A stretch of DNA of 64,000 bases from Massilia soli (lineage in GTDB: Bacteria > Pseudomonadota > Gammaproteobacteria > Burkholderiales > Burkholderiaceae_D). Under the pieces are notes generated by a model. It searched no databases and was not told the origin of the DNA. It was given only the letters and a program-made list of their open reading frames with translations. Each line of letters opens with the position of its first letter. Position 1 is the first letter of the stretch. Shown in pieces: positions 39,654 through 49,148 of this stretch. The DNA lies in the NCBI RefSeq assembly GCF_016809835.1, contig NZ_JAFBIL020000001.1:248001-312000 (forward strand), written 5' to 3'. A program made the position numbers and the translations under genes.

Positions 39654-39833
39654 TTAAGAGACAACTTTCACGAGGTAGGACACTTTGTTGATCATGCCGC
39701 GCACGGATGGGGTGTCCTGCAACTCTTTAGTGGAGTTAACACGACGCAGGCCCAGGCCGCGTACGGTGGCACGGTGATCCTGCTTGGTGCCGATCAAGCC
39801 CTTGACCAATTGTACTTTGATGGTGTTTGCCAT
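39654..39833 (-). CDS. rpmD: 50S ribosomal protein L30
   Basis: 59 aa: [20 protein letters not shown], then [18 protein letters not shown], the L30 core. It ends in VSYLVKVVS. Only 9 nt separate it from rpsE. Short but in its standard spc-operon place. Confidence 0.95.
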   Translation of the reverse strand: MANTIKVQLVKGLIGTKQDHRATVRGLGLRRVNSTKELQDTPSVRGMINKVSYLVKVVS

Positions 39834-39842
39834 TGTCTGACC

Positions 39843-40361
39843 TTAGCCCATGATCTCTTCGACCGACTTGCCACGCTTGGCGGCGATGTCGGAAGCGGTG
39901 CTCATCTTCGACAGGCCGTCCAGCGTTGCGCGGACGAGGTTATAAGGATTCGACGAACCGGTGGACTTGGCGACCACGTCGGTCACGCCCATCACTTCGA
40001 AGATAGCGCGCATTGCACCGCCGGCGATGACGCCGGTACCTGGCTTGGCTGGCGACATCATCACTTTCGATGCGCCATGACGGCCGGTCACGGTGTGGTG
40101 CAGGGTACCGTTCTTGAGAGGCACCTTGATCAGGTTGCGACGGGCTTCTTCCATTGCCTTCTGCACACCAACCGGTACTTCCTTCGACTTGCCCTTGCCC
40201 ATGCCGATGCGGCCATCGCCATCACCAACTACGGTCAGCGCGGCGAAGCCCATGATACGACCACCCTTGACCACTTTGGTCACGCGGTTGATCGCGATCA
40301 TTTTTTCGCGCATGCCATCATCCGGCTTGTCGCTTTGCATTTTTGCTTGCATTTTTGCCAT
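39843..40361 (-). CDS. rpsE: 30S ribosomal protein S5
   Basis: 172 aa. The double-stranded RNA-binding half ([38 protein letters not shown]) and the C-terminal fold ([40 protein letters not shown]) are both seen. S5 affects decoding accuracy. Spectinomycin-loop residues look ordinary. Confidence 0.98.
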   Translation of the reverse strand: MAKMQAKMQSDKPDDGMREKMIAINRVTKVVKGGRIMGFAALTVVGDGDGRIGMGKGKSKEVPVGVQKAMEEARRNLIKVPLKNGTLHHTVTGRHGASKVMMSPAKPGTGVIAGGAMRAIFEVMGVTDVVAKSTGSSNPYNLVRATLDGLSKMSTASDIAAKRGKSVEEIMG

Positions 40362-40373
40362 GACGATTCTTCC

Positions 40374-40736
40374 TTAGAACTTCAGACCGGCTTCACGCGC
40401 GGCTTCCGCCAGCGCCTTGACACGGCCGTGGTAACGGAAACCCGAGCGATCGAACGCAACTTCGGTGATTCCTGCTTTCAGTGCCTTCTCTGCAACGCGC
40501 TTGCCAACCAGGGCGGCAGCGGCGGCATTGCCACCCTTGCCGCTCTGGCCTGCCAGCTCGGCGCGCACTTCTGCTTCGAGGGTCGAAGCGGAAACGAGCA
40601 CTTTTGCGTCCGGCGAGATCAGGTTCGCATAGATGTGCAGGTTGGTGCGGTGTACCGACAAGCGGTTCACGCCCAGCTGCGCGATCTTGATGCGGGTCTG
40701 GCGTCCACGACGCAGACGTGATTCTTTCTTGTCCAT
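40374..40736 (-). CDS. rplR: 50S ribosomal protein L18
   Basis: 120 aa, [20 protein letters not shown], ending in [27 protein letters not shown], the L18 signature for 5S rRNA binding. 11 nt after rplF. Confidence 0.98.
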   Translation of the reverse strand: MDKKESRLRRGRQTRIKIAQLGVNRLSVHRTNLHIYANLISPDAKVLVSASTLEAEVRAELAGQSGKGGNAAAAALVGKRVAEKALKAGITEVAFDRSGFRYHGRVKALAEAAREAGLKF

Positions 40737-40747
40737 GGTCAGCCCTA

Positions 40748-41281
40748 TTATTTCTTCTTGGTTTCTTTAAGCTTAACCACTTCGTCCACATAGCGGACGC
40801 CCTTGCCTTTGTAAGGCTCAGGGGAGCGGTAAGCACGCACTTCAGCGGCAACTTGGCCAACCTGTTGACGATCGATACCCTTGATGATGATTTCGGTCGG
40901 GGTTGGGGTCGTTGCGGTGACGCCAGCTGGCATCGCGTGGGCGACTGGATGCGAGAAACCGAGCGACAGGTTCAGCTTGTCACCAGCGGCCTGGGCTTTG
41001 TAGCCCACGCCGACCAGAGACAGCTTCTTCTCGAAGCCCTTGGTAACACCGGTCACCATATTGTTGACCAGGGCACGCAGGGTGCCGGACATCGCATTCG
41101 ATTCACGGCTGTCGTCGATCACGTCGAACGTCAGGGTGCCATCTTTGTTTTCTACTTTGACCAGGCCATTCAGGCTCTGGGTCAGGGTGCCCAGTGGGCC
41201 CTTGACCGTGATCGCTGCTGCAGTGATCGCCACTTCGGCGCCAGCTGGGACAGCGATTGGCATCTTAGCTACTCGAGACAT
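40748..41281 (-). CDS. rplF: 50S ribosomal protein L6
   Basis: 177 aa with two related L6 domains; [17 protein letters not shown] at the N-terminus and [24 protein letters not shown] at the C-terminus. Binds near the sarcin-ricin loop. Standard spc position. Confidence 0.98.
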   Translation of the reverse strand: MSRVAKMPIAVPAGAEVAITAAAITVKGPLGTLTQSLNGLVKVENKDGTLTFDVIDDSRESNAMSGTLRALVNNMVTGVTKGFEKKLSLVGVGYKAQAAGDKLNLSLGFSHPVAHAMPAGVTATTPTPTEIIIKGIDRQQVGQVAAEVRAYRSPEPYKGKGVRYVDEVVKLKETKKK

Positions 41282-41291
41282 CGTCTACTCC

Positions 41292-41687
41292 TTAAGCCAC
41301 GTAGCAAATTACTTCGCCGCCGACACCGGTGGCGCGCGCTTTGCGGTCCGTCATGACGCCTTGCGGGGTCGATACAATCGCCACGCCCAGACCGTTCATC
41401 ACGCTAGGGATTTCATCTTTGCCTTTGTAGACGCGCAGCCCTGGACGGGATACACGCTCTAAGCGCTCGATGACCGGACGGCCTACGTAATACTTCAAAC
41501 CGATTTTCAGTTCCGCTTTGCCACCTTCTTCGGTGACGGCGAAATCTTCAATGTAACCCTCGTCCTTGAGGACGTTGGCGATGGCAATTTTCACTTTCGA
41601 CGATGGCATGGCCACGGTCGTCTTCTGAACACCTTGCGCATTGCGGATGCGGGTCAGCATATCGGCGATAGGATCGCTCATACTCAT
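41292..41687 (-). CDS. rpsH: 30S ribosomal protein S8
   Basis: 131 aa, [18 protein letters not shown], with [27 protein letters not shown] at the end. S8 binds helix 21 of 16S rRNA and in E. coli represses the spc operon by binding the rplE leader; whether that holds here was not tested. Confidence 0.98.
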   Translation of the reverse strand: MSMSDPIADMLTRIRNAQGVQKTTVAMPSSKVKIAIANVLKDEGYIEDFAVTEEGGKAELKIGLKYYVGRPVIERLERVSRPGLRVYKGKDEIPSVMNGLGVAIVSTPQGVMTDRKARATGVGGEVICYVA

Positions 41688-41701
41688 TGCATATTCTCCT
41701 A

Positions 41702-42007
41702 TTACCAGCTTGCTTTAGTCATACCCGGAATCTCGCCACGCATAGCGAATTCACGGAGCTTGATACGGGCCAGACCGAATTTACGGAACGTGCCACGTGG
41801 ACGGCCTGTCACTGCGCAGCGGTTACGCTGGCGGGTCGGGGCCGAGTTGCGCGGCAGGGCCTGCAACTTCAGACGAGCTTCATAGCGCTCCTCTTCCGAC
41901 TTGGACTGGTCATCGATGATGGCCTTCAGAGCGGCACGCTTTGCGGCGAATTTCTCCACCAGGTCTGCACGCTTCTGTTCACGGTTAATCAGTGCGAGTT
42001 TTGCCAT
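41702..42007 (-). CDS. rpsN: 30S ribosomal protein S14 (zinc-independent form)
   Basis: 101 aa, the long C-minus form: [20 protein letters not shown], then [46 protein letters not shown]. The CxxC zinc pairs of the short form are absent. Between rplE and rpsH. Confidence 0.97.
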   Translation of the reverse strand: MAKLALINREQKRADLVEKFAAKRAALKAIIDDQSKSEEERYEARLKLQALPRNSAPTRQRNRCAVTGRPRGTFRKFGLARIKLREFAMRGEIPGMTKASW

Positions 42008-42013
42008 GATCTA

Positions 42014-42553
42014 TTAGTTCCTGAACGGGAATTTAAAGGCGGCGAGCAGAGCTTTCGCTTCGTCGTCGGTCTTCGCGGTCGTGGTGATCGAAATGTTCAT
42101 ACCACGCAGTGCGTCGATCTTGTCGTACTCGATCTCAGGGAAGATGATCTGTTCCTTGACACCGATGTTGTAGTTGCCACGGCCGTCGAACGATTTGCCA
42201 TTGACACCACGGAAGTCACGCACGCGCGGCAGGGCCACGGTGATCAGACGATCCAGGAACTCGTACATGCGAGCGCCACGCAGGGTGACCATGGTACCGA
42301 TCGGGTAGCCTTCGCGGATCTTGAAGCCCGCGATTGCCTTGCGCGACTTGGTGGTCACTGGCTTTTGGCCGGCGATCTTGGTCAGGTCGCCAACGGCGTG
42401 CTCGAGAACCTTCTTGTCAGCGATCGCTTCACCCACACCCATGTTCAGGGTGATCTTGGTCAGGCGCGGCACTTCCATTGCCGATTTGTAGCCATATTTC
42501 GCTACCAGGTCAGCAACGACCTTTTCTTTGTAGATTTGATGGAGACGGGCCAT
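42014..42553 (-). CDS. rplE: 50S ribosomal protein L5
   Basis: 179 aa, 5S rRNA-binding protein at the central protuberance. [26 protein letters not shown] and [36 protein letters not shown] are the family's conserved blocks. 2 nt from rplX. Confidence 0.98.
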   Translation of the reverse strand: MARLHQIYKEKVVADLVAKYGYKSAMEVPRLTKITLNMGVGEAIADKKVLEHAVGDLTKIAGQKPVTTKSRKAIAGFKIREGYPIGTMVTLRGARMYEFLDRLITVALPRVRDFRGVNGKSFDGRGNYNIGVKEQIIFPEIEYDKIDALRGMNISITTTAKTDDEAKALLAAFKFPFRN

Positions 42554-42555
42554 GA

Positions 42556-42870
42556 TTAAACCTTCACTACTTCGCCGGAGGACTTGAAGATGCGGACTTT
42601 CTTGCCGTCTACGTCTTTGAAGCCTACGCGGTCTGCCTTGCCAGTCGCTGCATTAAACAATGCAACGTTGGACACGTGAATCGGCATAGTCTTATCGACG
42701 ATACCACCAGTTACGCCGGTCATTGGGTTAGGCTTGGTCGCTTTTTTAGCGATGTTGACGCCTTCAACCACGACATGCTCAGCATCGATACGCTGCTGAA
42801 CAACACCGCGCTTGCCCTTGTCTTTGCCGGTCAGAACGATGACTTCGTCGTTTTTACGAATCTTATCCAT
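42556..42870 (-). CDS. rplX: 50S ribosomal protein L24
   Basis: 104 aa with the KOW motif near the N-terminus ([21 protein letters not shown]). L24 initiates 50S assembly. Between rplN and rplE. Confidence 0.98.
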   Translation of the reverse strand: MDKIRKNDEVIVLTGKDKGKRGVVQQRIDAEHVVVEGVNIAKKATKPNPMTGVTGGIVDKTMPIHVSNVALFNAATGKADRVGFKDVDGKKVRIFKSSGEVVKV

Positions 42871-42879
42871 TACGACTCC

Positions 42880-43248
42880 TTACAGAACTTCAGGTGCCAG
42901 GGACACGATCTTCATGAACTTCTCAGTACGCAGTTCGCGCGTGACTGGTCCAAAAATACGGGTACCGATCGGTTCGAGCTTGGCGTTGAGCAGAACAGCA
43001 GCATTGCTGTCGAACTTCACCAGCGAACCGTCTTGGCGGCGAACACCTTTTGCAGTGCGCACAACCACGGCGTTATAAATTTCACCTTTTTTGACACGGC
43101 CGCGTGGCGCAGCAACCTTGATGGTCACCTTGATCACATCGCCAATGCCAGCATAACGGCGCTTGGAACCGCCCAATACCTTGATGCACATAACTTCTTT
43201 GGCACCAGTATTGTCGGCCACTTCGAGCCGGCTTTCAGTTTGAATCAT
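42880..43248 (-). CDS. rplN: 50S ribosomal protein L14
   Basis: 122 aa, [39 protein letters not shown]-type N-terminus, ending in [14 protein letters not shown]. First gene of the spc set; 269 nt upstream separate it from rpsQ and carry a candidate promoter and a long leader. Confidence 0.98.
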   Translation of the reverse strand: MIQTESRLEVADNTGAKEVMCIKVLGGSKRRYAGIGDVIKVTIKVAAPRGRVKKGEIYNAVVVRTAKGVRRQDGSLVKFDSNAAVLLNAKLEPIGTRIFGPVTRELRTEKFMKIVSLAPEVL

Positions 43249-43431
43249 AGTATTCTCTTTCCCAACTTAAGCCGAAGAAACCCCACAGCGTGGGCCTGCG
43301 GTCAGTCTTGGTCCCGCCAACTTTGCCCTGCTGGGCGCCGCTGATTGGGTGATGGACTTTCCAGTAACGTTTCGGTTCAGGCCGCTTACACCGGGGTGAA
43401 AAAATGCGGCAATACATGAACGAAGCCCGCT

Positions 43432-43460
43432 AGTATCGCAGAATACTGGCGGGCCCGCAA
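43432..43460 (-). promoter_or_regulatory. Candidate promoter of the spc set (rplN onward)
   Basis: On the minus strand TTGCGG (43455-43460), a 17-nt spacer and GATACT (43432-43437) stand about 185 nt before rplN. The segment also forms an imperfect CCCGCCAGTATTC/GATACTAGCGGG inverted repeat. The long transcribed leader could fold, but I see no known riboregulator. Confidence 0.55.
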
Positions 43461-43517
43461 GAACATTCTTTCAGGTGGCGCTCATGCGCGGCATTTACGC
43501 CACCCTTGCTACAACAT

Positions 43518-43790
43518 TTACAGTACCTGGGCTACTTGCACAACGCGGGTAACAGTCCATGCCTTGGTCTTGCTGATCGGGCGACCTTCCTGGATCTCGA
43601 CCGTATCACCGGTCTTGGCCTGGTTGGTTTCGTCATGCGCGTGATACTTGTTCGAACGCATGATGATCTTGCCGTACAGCGGGTGCTTGACGTGACGCTC
43701 GATCATGACGGTAACCGTCTTGTCCATCTTGTCGGAAACAACTTTACCGACCAGCGTACGCTTGAGCGCTACTTTAGTGGTTTCAGTCAT
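43518..43790 (-). CDS. rpsQ: 30S ribosomal protein S17
   Basis: 90 aa OB-fold protein: [33 protein letters not shown] and [21 protein letters not shown]. It ends the S10 set and overlaps rpmC by 4 nt. Confidence 0.98.
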   Translation of the reverse strand: MTETTKVALKRTLVGKVVSDKMDKTVTVMIERHVKHPLYGKIIMRSNKYHAHDETNQAKTGDTVEIQEGRPISKTKAWTVTRVVQVAQVL

Positions 43791-43978
43791 TTTGCATCCT
43801 TCGAGTTCATTACCGTCTTCACACGCGCGATGTCGCGGCGCACCTTCTTGAGCTGCGAAGTGTTGCTCAGCTGTTGCGTAGCGATTTGCATGCGCATGCC
43901 GAACTGGGCCTTCAACAACTCATTCAGCTCTTTTTGCAGAGCGTCCTGGTCTTTGCCGCGGAGTTCTGTTGCTTTCAT
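43787..43978 (-). CDS. rpmC: 50S ribosomal protein L29
   Basis: 63-aa two-helix protein, [31 protein letters not shown], located at the tunnel exit and part of the SRP/trigger-factor docking site. Overlaps rpsQ by 4 nt; 12 nt after rplP. Confidence 0.97.
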   Translation of the reverse strand: MKATELRGKDQDALQKELNELLKAQFGMRMQIATQQLSNTSQLKKVRRDIARVKTVMNSKDAK

Positions 43979-43990
43979 CTACAACTCCTT

Positions 43991-44410
43991 TTATTGGCCG
44001 ACCTGGCGTACGACGAAGGTCGTGGCCAGTGGCAGTTTGGCGGCAGCCAGGCGGAATGCTTCACGCGCCAGTTCTTCTGCGACGCCGTCCATTTCGTACA
44101 GTACCTTGCCTGGCTGAATTTCAGCGACGTAGTACTCCGGGTTACCTTTACCGTTACCCATACGGACTTCGGCCGGCTTGTTCGAAATCGGCTTGTCCGG
44201 GAAGATACGGATCCAGATACGGCCGCCACGCTTGATGTGACGGGTCATTGCGCGACGAGCGGCTTCGATCTGGCGTGCCGTGATACGACCACGGGCAACC
44301 GCTTTCAGGCCGAACTCACCGAACGACACAGCGGTGCCGCGGGTGTGCGAAATGCCGGTGTTACGGCCTTTCTGCTCTTTACGATACTTTCTGCGTGCTG
44401 GTTGCAGCAT
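43991..44410 (-). CDS. rplP: 50S ribosomal protein L16
   Basis: 139 aa: [19 protein letters not shown], with [36 protein letters not shown]. Contacts A-site tRNA. 2 nt after rpsC. Confidence 0.98.
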   Translation of the reverse strand: MLQPARRKYRKEQKGRNTGISHTRGTAVSFGEFGLKAVARGRITARQIEAARRAMTRHIKRGGRIWIRIFPDKPISNKPAEVRMGNGKGNPEYYVAEIQPGKVLYEMDGVAEELAREAFRLAAAKLPLATTFVVRQVGQ

Positions 44411-44412
44411 GA

Positions 44413-45246
44413 TTATTCTCCTGCTTTCTCAGCTGGTTCAGCGGCCGCGGCAGGTGCTGCCGTCGGCAGCTTGACGGCCGGACGTGCACGCACGGTCGGC
44501 GCAGCTGGGGTTTTAGCACCGGCTGGACGTGGGCGGCCGGCTGGCTTTCCATCGTCACGGCGCGGACCGCGGGTCTTCTTCTCGTCAGCCGGGGTATCGA
44601 TGACTGGCGCTTCGCCGGTGACCGAACGGTCGCCCTTGTAGACCCAGACCTTGACACCGATGATGCCGTAGGTGGTCGATGCTTCGCTGGTACCGTAGTC
44701 GATATCGGCGCGCAGGGTGTGCAGAGGCACACGGCCTTCACGGTACCATTCGGTACGTGCGATTTCGATACCGTTCAGACGGCCCGACGACATGATCTTG
44801 ATGCCGAGGGCGCCCAGGCGCATCGCGTTCTGCATCGCGCGCTTCATTGCGCGGCGGAACATAATACGCTTTTCCAGCTGCTGCGAGATCGAATCGGCGA
44901 TCAGCTGCGAGTCGATTTCCGGCTTGCGGATCTCTTCGATGTTCACGTGCACAGGTACGCCCATGATCTTGGTCAGCGCCGACTTCAGTACTTCGATGTC
45001 TTCGCCTTTTTTACCAATGACCACGCCTGGGCGCGAGCTGTAGATCGTGAAGCGTGCGTTCTTTGCAGGACGCTCGATGACGATACGGCCGACCGATGCG
45101 TTCTTCAGTTTCTTTTTCAGGAACGCGCGTGCCTTGAGGTCTTCGTTGAGCATCTGGGCAAAGTTACCATTGCCCGCGTACCAACGCGACGCCCAGTTAC
45201 GGGTTACTGACAGGCGAAAGCCTGTTGGATGAATCTTCTGTCCCAT
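44413..45246 (-). CDS. rpsC: 30S ribosomal protein S3 with long Pro/Ala-rich C-terminal tail
   Basis: 277 aa. The core ([20 protein letters not shown] domain with [17 protein letters not shown]-terminal half to about residue 215) is standard. After VKVWVYKGD come about 60 residues rich in Pro, Ala, Lys and Arg. E. coli S3 has 233 residues, so the tail is long; similar tails occur in Burkholderiales. Probably disordered and solvent-exposed. Confidence 0.97.
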   Translation of the reverse strand: MGQKIHPTGFRLSVTRNWASRWYAGNGNFAQMLNEDLKARAFLKKKLKNASVGRIVIERPAKNARFTIYSSRPGVVIGKKGEDIEVLKSALTKIMGVPVHVNIEEIRKPEIDSQLIADSISQQLEKRIMFRRAMKRAMQNAMRLGALGIKIMSSGRLNGIEIARTEWYREGRVPLHTLRADIDYGTSEASTTYGIIGVKVWVYKGDRSVTGEAPVIDTPADEKKTRGPRRDDGKPAGRPRPAGAKTPAAPTVRARPAVKLPTAAPAAAAEPAEKAGE

Positions 45247-45255
45247 CGTGACCCC

Positions 45256-45585
45256 TTAGTTACCGACAGTCACGTAGATGTGACAGGATTGTTTCGAGAT
45301 ACGATCGCCCCGGCCCTTAGCGCGTGCAGTGAAGCGCTTGAGGATCGGGCCCTTTTCTACGTAGATCTGAACGACCTTCAGCTCGTCGATGTCAGCGCCA
45401 TCATTGTGCTCGGCGTTCGCGATTGCGGACTCGAGTACTTTCTTGATGATCGTTGCACCTTTTTTCGGGCTGAATTGCAGAATGTTGAGTGCTGCGTCAA
45501 CTTTCTTGCCGCGGATCAGATCAGCAACCAGACGGCCCTTTTGGTCCGACAGGCGCACACCTTTGAGGATAGCTTTGGTTTCCAT
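45256..45585 (-). CDS. rplV: 50S ribosomal protein L22
   Basis: 109 aa, [33 protein letters not shown], whose beta-hairpin ([18 protein letters not shown]) lines the exit tunnel. Its start overlaps the rpsS stop by one base. Confidence 0.98.
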   Translation of the reverse strand: METKAILKGVRLSDQKGRLVADLIRGKKVDAALNILQFSPKKGATIIKKVLESAIANAEHNDGADIDELKVVQIYVEKGPILKRFTARAKGRGDRISKQSCHIYVTVGN

Positions 45586-45860
45586 TATTTCTTCGCCTTC
45601 TTGTCAGCGGCATGGCCCTTGAACGTACGGGTCAGTGCGAATTCGCCAAGCTTGTGGCCGACCATGTTTTCGGACACATAAACCGGCACGTGCAGCTTGC
45701 CGTTATGGACCGCGATCGTCAGGCCGATGAAGTCAGGCGAGATCGTCGAGCGGCGCGACCAGGTTTTGACTGGCTTTTTGTCTTTGTTCGCTTGCGCGGC
45801 TTCGACTTTTTTCACCAGGTGGGCGTCTTGAAACGGCCCTTTTTTCAATGAACGTGTCAT
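45585..45860 (-). CDS. rpsS: 30S ribosomal protein S19
   Basis: 91 aa: [41 protein letters not shown] and [15 protein letters not shown] are the family blocks. Works with S13 in the 30S head. 10 nt after rplB. Confidence 0.98.
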   Translation of the reverse strand: MTRSLKKGPFQDAHLVKKVEAAQANKDKKPVKTWSRRSTISPDFIGLTIAVHNGKLHVPVYVSENMVGHKLGEFALTRTFKGHAADKKAKK

Positions 45861-45870
45861 TTCTTATCCC

Positions 45871-46698
45871 TTATTTCTTGCCGCGGCGCGAAACGATCAT
45901 CGAAGAAGTACGCTTGTTACGGCGCGTCTTCTTACCCTTCGTCTGCTGGCCCCAAGGCGACACTGGATGACGACCAGCTGCGGTTTTACCTTCACCACCA
46001 CCGTGCGGGTGATCGACCGGGTTCATGACCACACCGCGAACGGTAGGACGAACACCGCGCCAGCGCATCGCGCCAGCTTTACCGATCTTGCGCAGGCTGT
46101 GCTCGGCGTTGCCAACTTCGCCTACCGTTGCACGGCATTCGATGTGGACGCGGCGAACTTCGCCCGAGCGCAGGCGGACCTGGGCGTAGGTGCCTTCACG
46201 TGCCATCAGCACGACGCCGGCGCCGGCGGTACGGGCCATCTGGGCACCCTTACCTGGCAGCATTTCGACGCAATGCATCACGGTACCAACCGGGATGTTA
46301 CGGATTGGCAGGCAGTTGCCCGACTTGATAGGCGCTTCCGAGCCGTTCATCACTGCGTCGCCAACGGCCATGCCTTTGGTCGCGATGATGTACTGGCGCT
46401 CACCGTCTGCATAGCACAGCAGGGCGATGTTCGCGGTGCGGTTCGGATCGTATTCAATACGCTCGACCTTTGCCGGAATACCATCCTTCTGACGCTTGAA
46501 GTCGATCAGGCGATAGTGCTGCTTGTGACCGCCGCCGATGTGGCGGGTGGTGATGTGACCGTTGTTGTTACGGCCAGCCGTCTTCGATTTCTTTTCTACC
46601 AGGGCTGCGAACGGACGACCTTTGTACAGGTCCGGGTTCACAACCTTCACCATGCCGCGACGGCCTGGCGAAGTTGGTTTCATCTTTACGAGTGCCAT
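45871..46698 (-). CDS. rplB: 50S ribosomal protein L2
   Basis: 275 aa, essential for peptidyl-transferase assembly. [28 protein letters not shown] and the C-terminal [14 protein letters not shown], which holds the conserved His near the catalytic centre, are intact. Overlaps rplW by one base. Confidence 0.98.
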   Translation of the reverse strand: MALVKMKPTSPGRRGMVKVVNPDLYKGRPFAALVEKKSKTAGRNNNGHITTRHIGGGHKQHYRLIDFKRQKDGIPAKVERIEYDPNRTANIALLCYADGERQYIIATKGMAVGDAVMNGSEAPIKSGNCLPIRNIPVGTVMHCVEMLPGKGAQMARTAGAGVVLMAREGTYAQVRLRSGEVRRVHIECRATVGEVGNAEHSLRKIGKAGAMRWRGVRPTVRGVVMNPVDHPHGGGEGKTAAGRHPVSPWGQQTKGKKTRRNKRTSSMIVSRRGKK

Positions 46699-47015
46699 TA
46701 TTTAGCCTCCTCGACAAAATTGATTTCCTGGCCAGGCTTCAGGCACACGAAAGCACGCTTGGTATGGTTGCGACGGCCATTGAAACGGCCCGAACGCTTT
46801 TGCTTACCTTCGCGATTGACTGTCTGCACCGACAGGACTTCAACCTTGAACAACAGTTCAACGGCTGCCTTGATTTCAGGCTTGGTCGCATCCGGCAATA
46901 CGCGGAATACGATCTGCTCGTTCTTTTCCGCGACCATGGTGGCCTTCTCGGAAATGACCGGCGCCTGGAGCACCTTCATCAGGCGCTCTTCGCTGAATTT
47001 CATTACGCCGCTCAT
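46698..47015 (-). CDS. rplW: 50S ribosomal protein L23
   Basis: 105 aa: [32 protein letters not shown] and [33 protein letters not shown]. Forms the trigger-factor/SRP dock at the tunnel exit. The ATG at 47015 overlaps the rplD stop by 4 nt; an internal Met five codons on is possible. Confidence 0.97.
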   Translation of the reverse strand: MSGVMKFSEERLMKVLQAPVISEKATMVAEKNEQIVFRVLPDATKPEIKAAVELLFKVEVLSVQTVNREGKQKRSGRFNGRRNHTKRAFVCLKPGQEINFVEEAK

Positions 47016-47632
47016 GCGAACATCTCCTCAAGCTTGGCCAGCGCTGCTTTGGTGACCAGAACTTTTTTGTAGAACACCAGCGACATCGGGTCAGCGTGAC
47101 GTGGCTCGACAACCAGCACGTTCGGCAGGTTGCGCGATGCCAGCAGCAGGTTTTCCTCGAGCGTGTCGGTGATCACCAGAACCGACTCCAGGCCCATCGA
47201 CTGCAGCTTTTGCGACAGCAGCTTGGTCTTAGGAGCTTCGAGGCTCAGGTTTTCGATGACGCTCAGGCGACCTTCACGGGCCAGCTGGGACAGGATCGAG
47301 CAGATACCTGCGCGATACATCTTCTTGTTGACTTTGTGGCTGAAGTTCTCGTCAGGCGAGTTCGGGAAGATACGACCACCACCGCGCCACAGAGGCGACG
47401 ACGACATACCAGCACGGGCGCGGCCGGTGCCTTTCTGGCGCCAAGGCTTCTTGGTCGTGTGGTGAACTTCTTCACGATCCTTCTGCTTGCGGTTACCGCT
47501 ACGTGCGTTAGCAGCGTAGGCAACCACGATCTGGTGAATCAGGGCTTCATTGTATTCACGGCCGAAAACGGTATCGGCGGCGGCGACGTTGGAGCCTTCT
47601 TTGCCTTGCTCATTCAGAAGCTTGAGTTCCAT
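47012..47632 (-). CDS. rplD: 50S ribosomal protein L4
   Basis: 206 aa; the tunnel loop [27 protein letters not shown] and [29 protein letters not shown] are present. In E. coli L4 also represses its own S10 operon through the leader before rpsJ; here rpsJ is not in the same unit, so any such control would have to act on a leader before rplC. Confidence 0.98.
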   Translation of the reverse strand: MELKLLNEQGKEGSNVAAADTVFGREYNEALIHQIVVAYAANARSGNRKQKDREEVHHTTKKPWRQKGTGRARAGMSSSPLWRGGGRIFPNSPDENFSHKVNKKMYRAGICSILSQLAREGRLSVIENLSLEAPKTKLLSQKLQSMGLESVLVITDTLEENLLLASRNLPNVLVVEPRHADPMSLVFYKKVLVTKAALAKLEEMFA

Positions 47633-47635
47633 CGT

Positions 47636-48292
47636 TTAAGCTCCCTTCTGTGCTTTAACTTTAATAGCAGGCGAAACTACAACCTGGCCATTTTTCGCAC
47701 CTGGTACGGCGCCTTTGACCAGCAGCAGCTGGCGGTCGGCATCGATACGGGCGATTTCGAGGTTCTGGGTGGTCACGGTGACGTCACCCATGTGGCCGGT
47801 CATGCGCTTGCCTGGGAAAACGCGACCTGGATCCTGCGCCATACCGATCGAGCCTGGTACGTTGTGCGAACGCGAGTTACCGTGGGTAGCGCGGCCCGAT
47901 GCGAAGTTGTGACGCTTGATGGTACCGGCGTAGCCTTTACCGATCGAGGTGCCTTGCACGTCGATTTTCTGGCCAACTTCGAACAGGGAAGCAGCGACGA
48001 CGTCGCCAGTCTTCATTTCAGCGGCTTTAGCGGCATCGACGCGGAATTCCTTCAGCATCGTACCGGCTTCAACGCCAGCTTTAGCGTGGTGACCTGCAAC
48101 AGCCTTGTTCACGCGGGAAGCGCGACGTTGACCGAATGCAACCTGAACAGCGGAGTAACCGTCTGTTTCAGGAGTTTTGATTTGCGCAACACGGTTGTTC
48201 GACACGTCCAGCACGGTGACAGGGATCGAGTCCCCTTCATCCGTGAAGATGCGCATCATTCCAACCTTGCGACCGAGAAGGCCTAGGCTCAT
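47636..48292 (-). CDS. rplC: 50S ribosomal protein L3
   Basis: 218 aa: [29 protein letters not shown], with the central loop [32 protein letters not shown] that reaches the peptidyl-transferase centre. GGAG lies 6 nt before the ATG at 48292; the longer in-frame reading starts inside the promoter and leader. It leads its transcription unit instead of following rpsJ. Confidence 0.98.
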   Translation of the reverse strand: MSLGLLGRKVGMMRIFTDEGDSIPVTVLDVSNNRVAQIKTPETDGYSAVQVAFGQRRASRVNKAVAGHHAKAGVEAGTMLKEFRVDAAKAAEMKTGDVVAASLFEVGQKIDVQGTSIGKGYAGTIKRHNFASGRATHGNSRSHNVPGSIGMAQDPGRVFPGKRMTGHMGDVTVTTQNLEIARIDADRQLLLVKGAVPGAKNGQVVVSPAIKVKAQKGA

Positions 48293-48389
48293 TTTTTCTC
48301 CATTCCCACCTGCGATTGGGCGGGGCTGATGTTTAACTACCAAGTAAAAGCATGGATCCGAAAAAGATGAATCCATACCGAAGCCGGCT

Positions 48390-48418
48390 AGTATAACGCG
48401 AAGAAGGGGTTGACGCAA
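48390..48418 (-). promoter_or_regulatory. Candidate sigma70 promoter of the rplC-led S10 operon
   Basis: Minus strand: TTGCGT (48413-48418), exactly 17 nt, then TATACT (48390-48395). Start would fall near 48383, giving a leader of about 90 nt before rplC. This fits the need for an own promoter once rpsJ is separated. Confidence 0.65.
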
Positions 48419-49148
48419 CGAGAAAGTTTGGGGTATGTCGGGTTTTCTGCACCGGCTGTGCACCGTCTTGCGCAGTGGAAAACAGCACGTGATTCGCGCG
48501 CAAGCGGGGACCGACCGTGAAGCCGGCCAGCGCCCAACCGGCACCCTCCCGCCTGCGCGCGCTGCTGATGCGTGACACGAATCGCTCGGCAGCCAGGCGT
48601 CGCTCTAGAAGCTACAGCGACAACGAAATCGCCAATGCCGTCCAGCGTCGCCCCTGCGAAGGCAGGGGCCCATGCTCAACATGCCGAATATCGAGCCTGC
48701 TTTCGCCTGGGCGACGCTGCATCTTGCACGCCAAGTCTCCATGCCCCGATTTCTGCGCGTGCCCTGGCGACGATTGCTGCAACGGCACGGCCAACAAGAT
48801 CATTCCGGACAGCAGCACACCTGCGCGGGAACGCCGCCAACGGATGGGATGAGCGGGCCGAGGCGACGTGTGCGGGTTGCCCCGACGTCCCATGGATGTT
48901 AGACTGTCATCGCTTCATGAGGGTTAAGCGCCGTTCCACCGTAACACTCAAGCACCATCTTCAGGCGTGCCATCTGTATGGCCGCAGTTGCCCTCCCCCG
49001 CTGGTAAATCCGCAGCGCGCCTTCGCGCGTAGCCGCGCTTTTGCCTTTCCAGGTACGAACCGGCCGCCACGGCCGTTTGGTTGCATCGTACTCCGACCCG
49101 GCCCGCTGGCGAGCATCGCTGCGGGCGCATCGACAAGAAAGAAACGCC
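48419..49148. other. Intergenic region between rplC promoter and ggpPS
   Basis: About 730 nt without a convincing gene. It holds the REP-like hairpin at 48650-48669 and presumably the promoter of the rightward osmolyte operon, for which I could not identify clear -35/-10 boxes. Short open frames here run across the hairpin and have no protein-like composition. Confidence 0.6.
48650..48669. repeat. REP-like hairpin (GCCCCTGC-GAAG-GCAGGGGC)
   Basis: Perfect 8-bp stem and GAAG loop, same core as 22972-23003, followed by CCCATGCTCAACATG, which resembles the CCCATGCTGA flank of the other REP type. Confidence 0.75.

Noticed and set aside
48517-48852. 111-codon frame in the rplC-ggpPS gap
   Set aside because: Runs through the REP-like hairpin, is Arg/Ser/Cys-rich and has no family resemblance or ribosome site.
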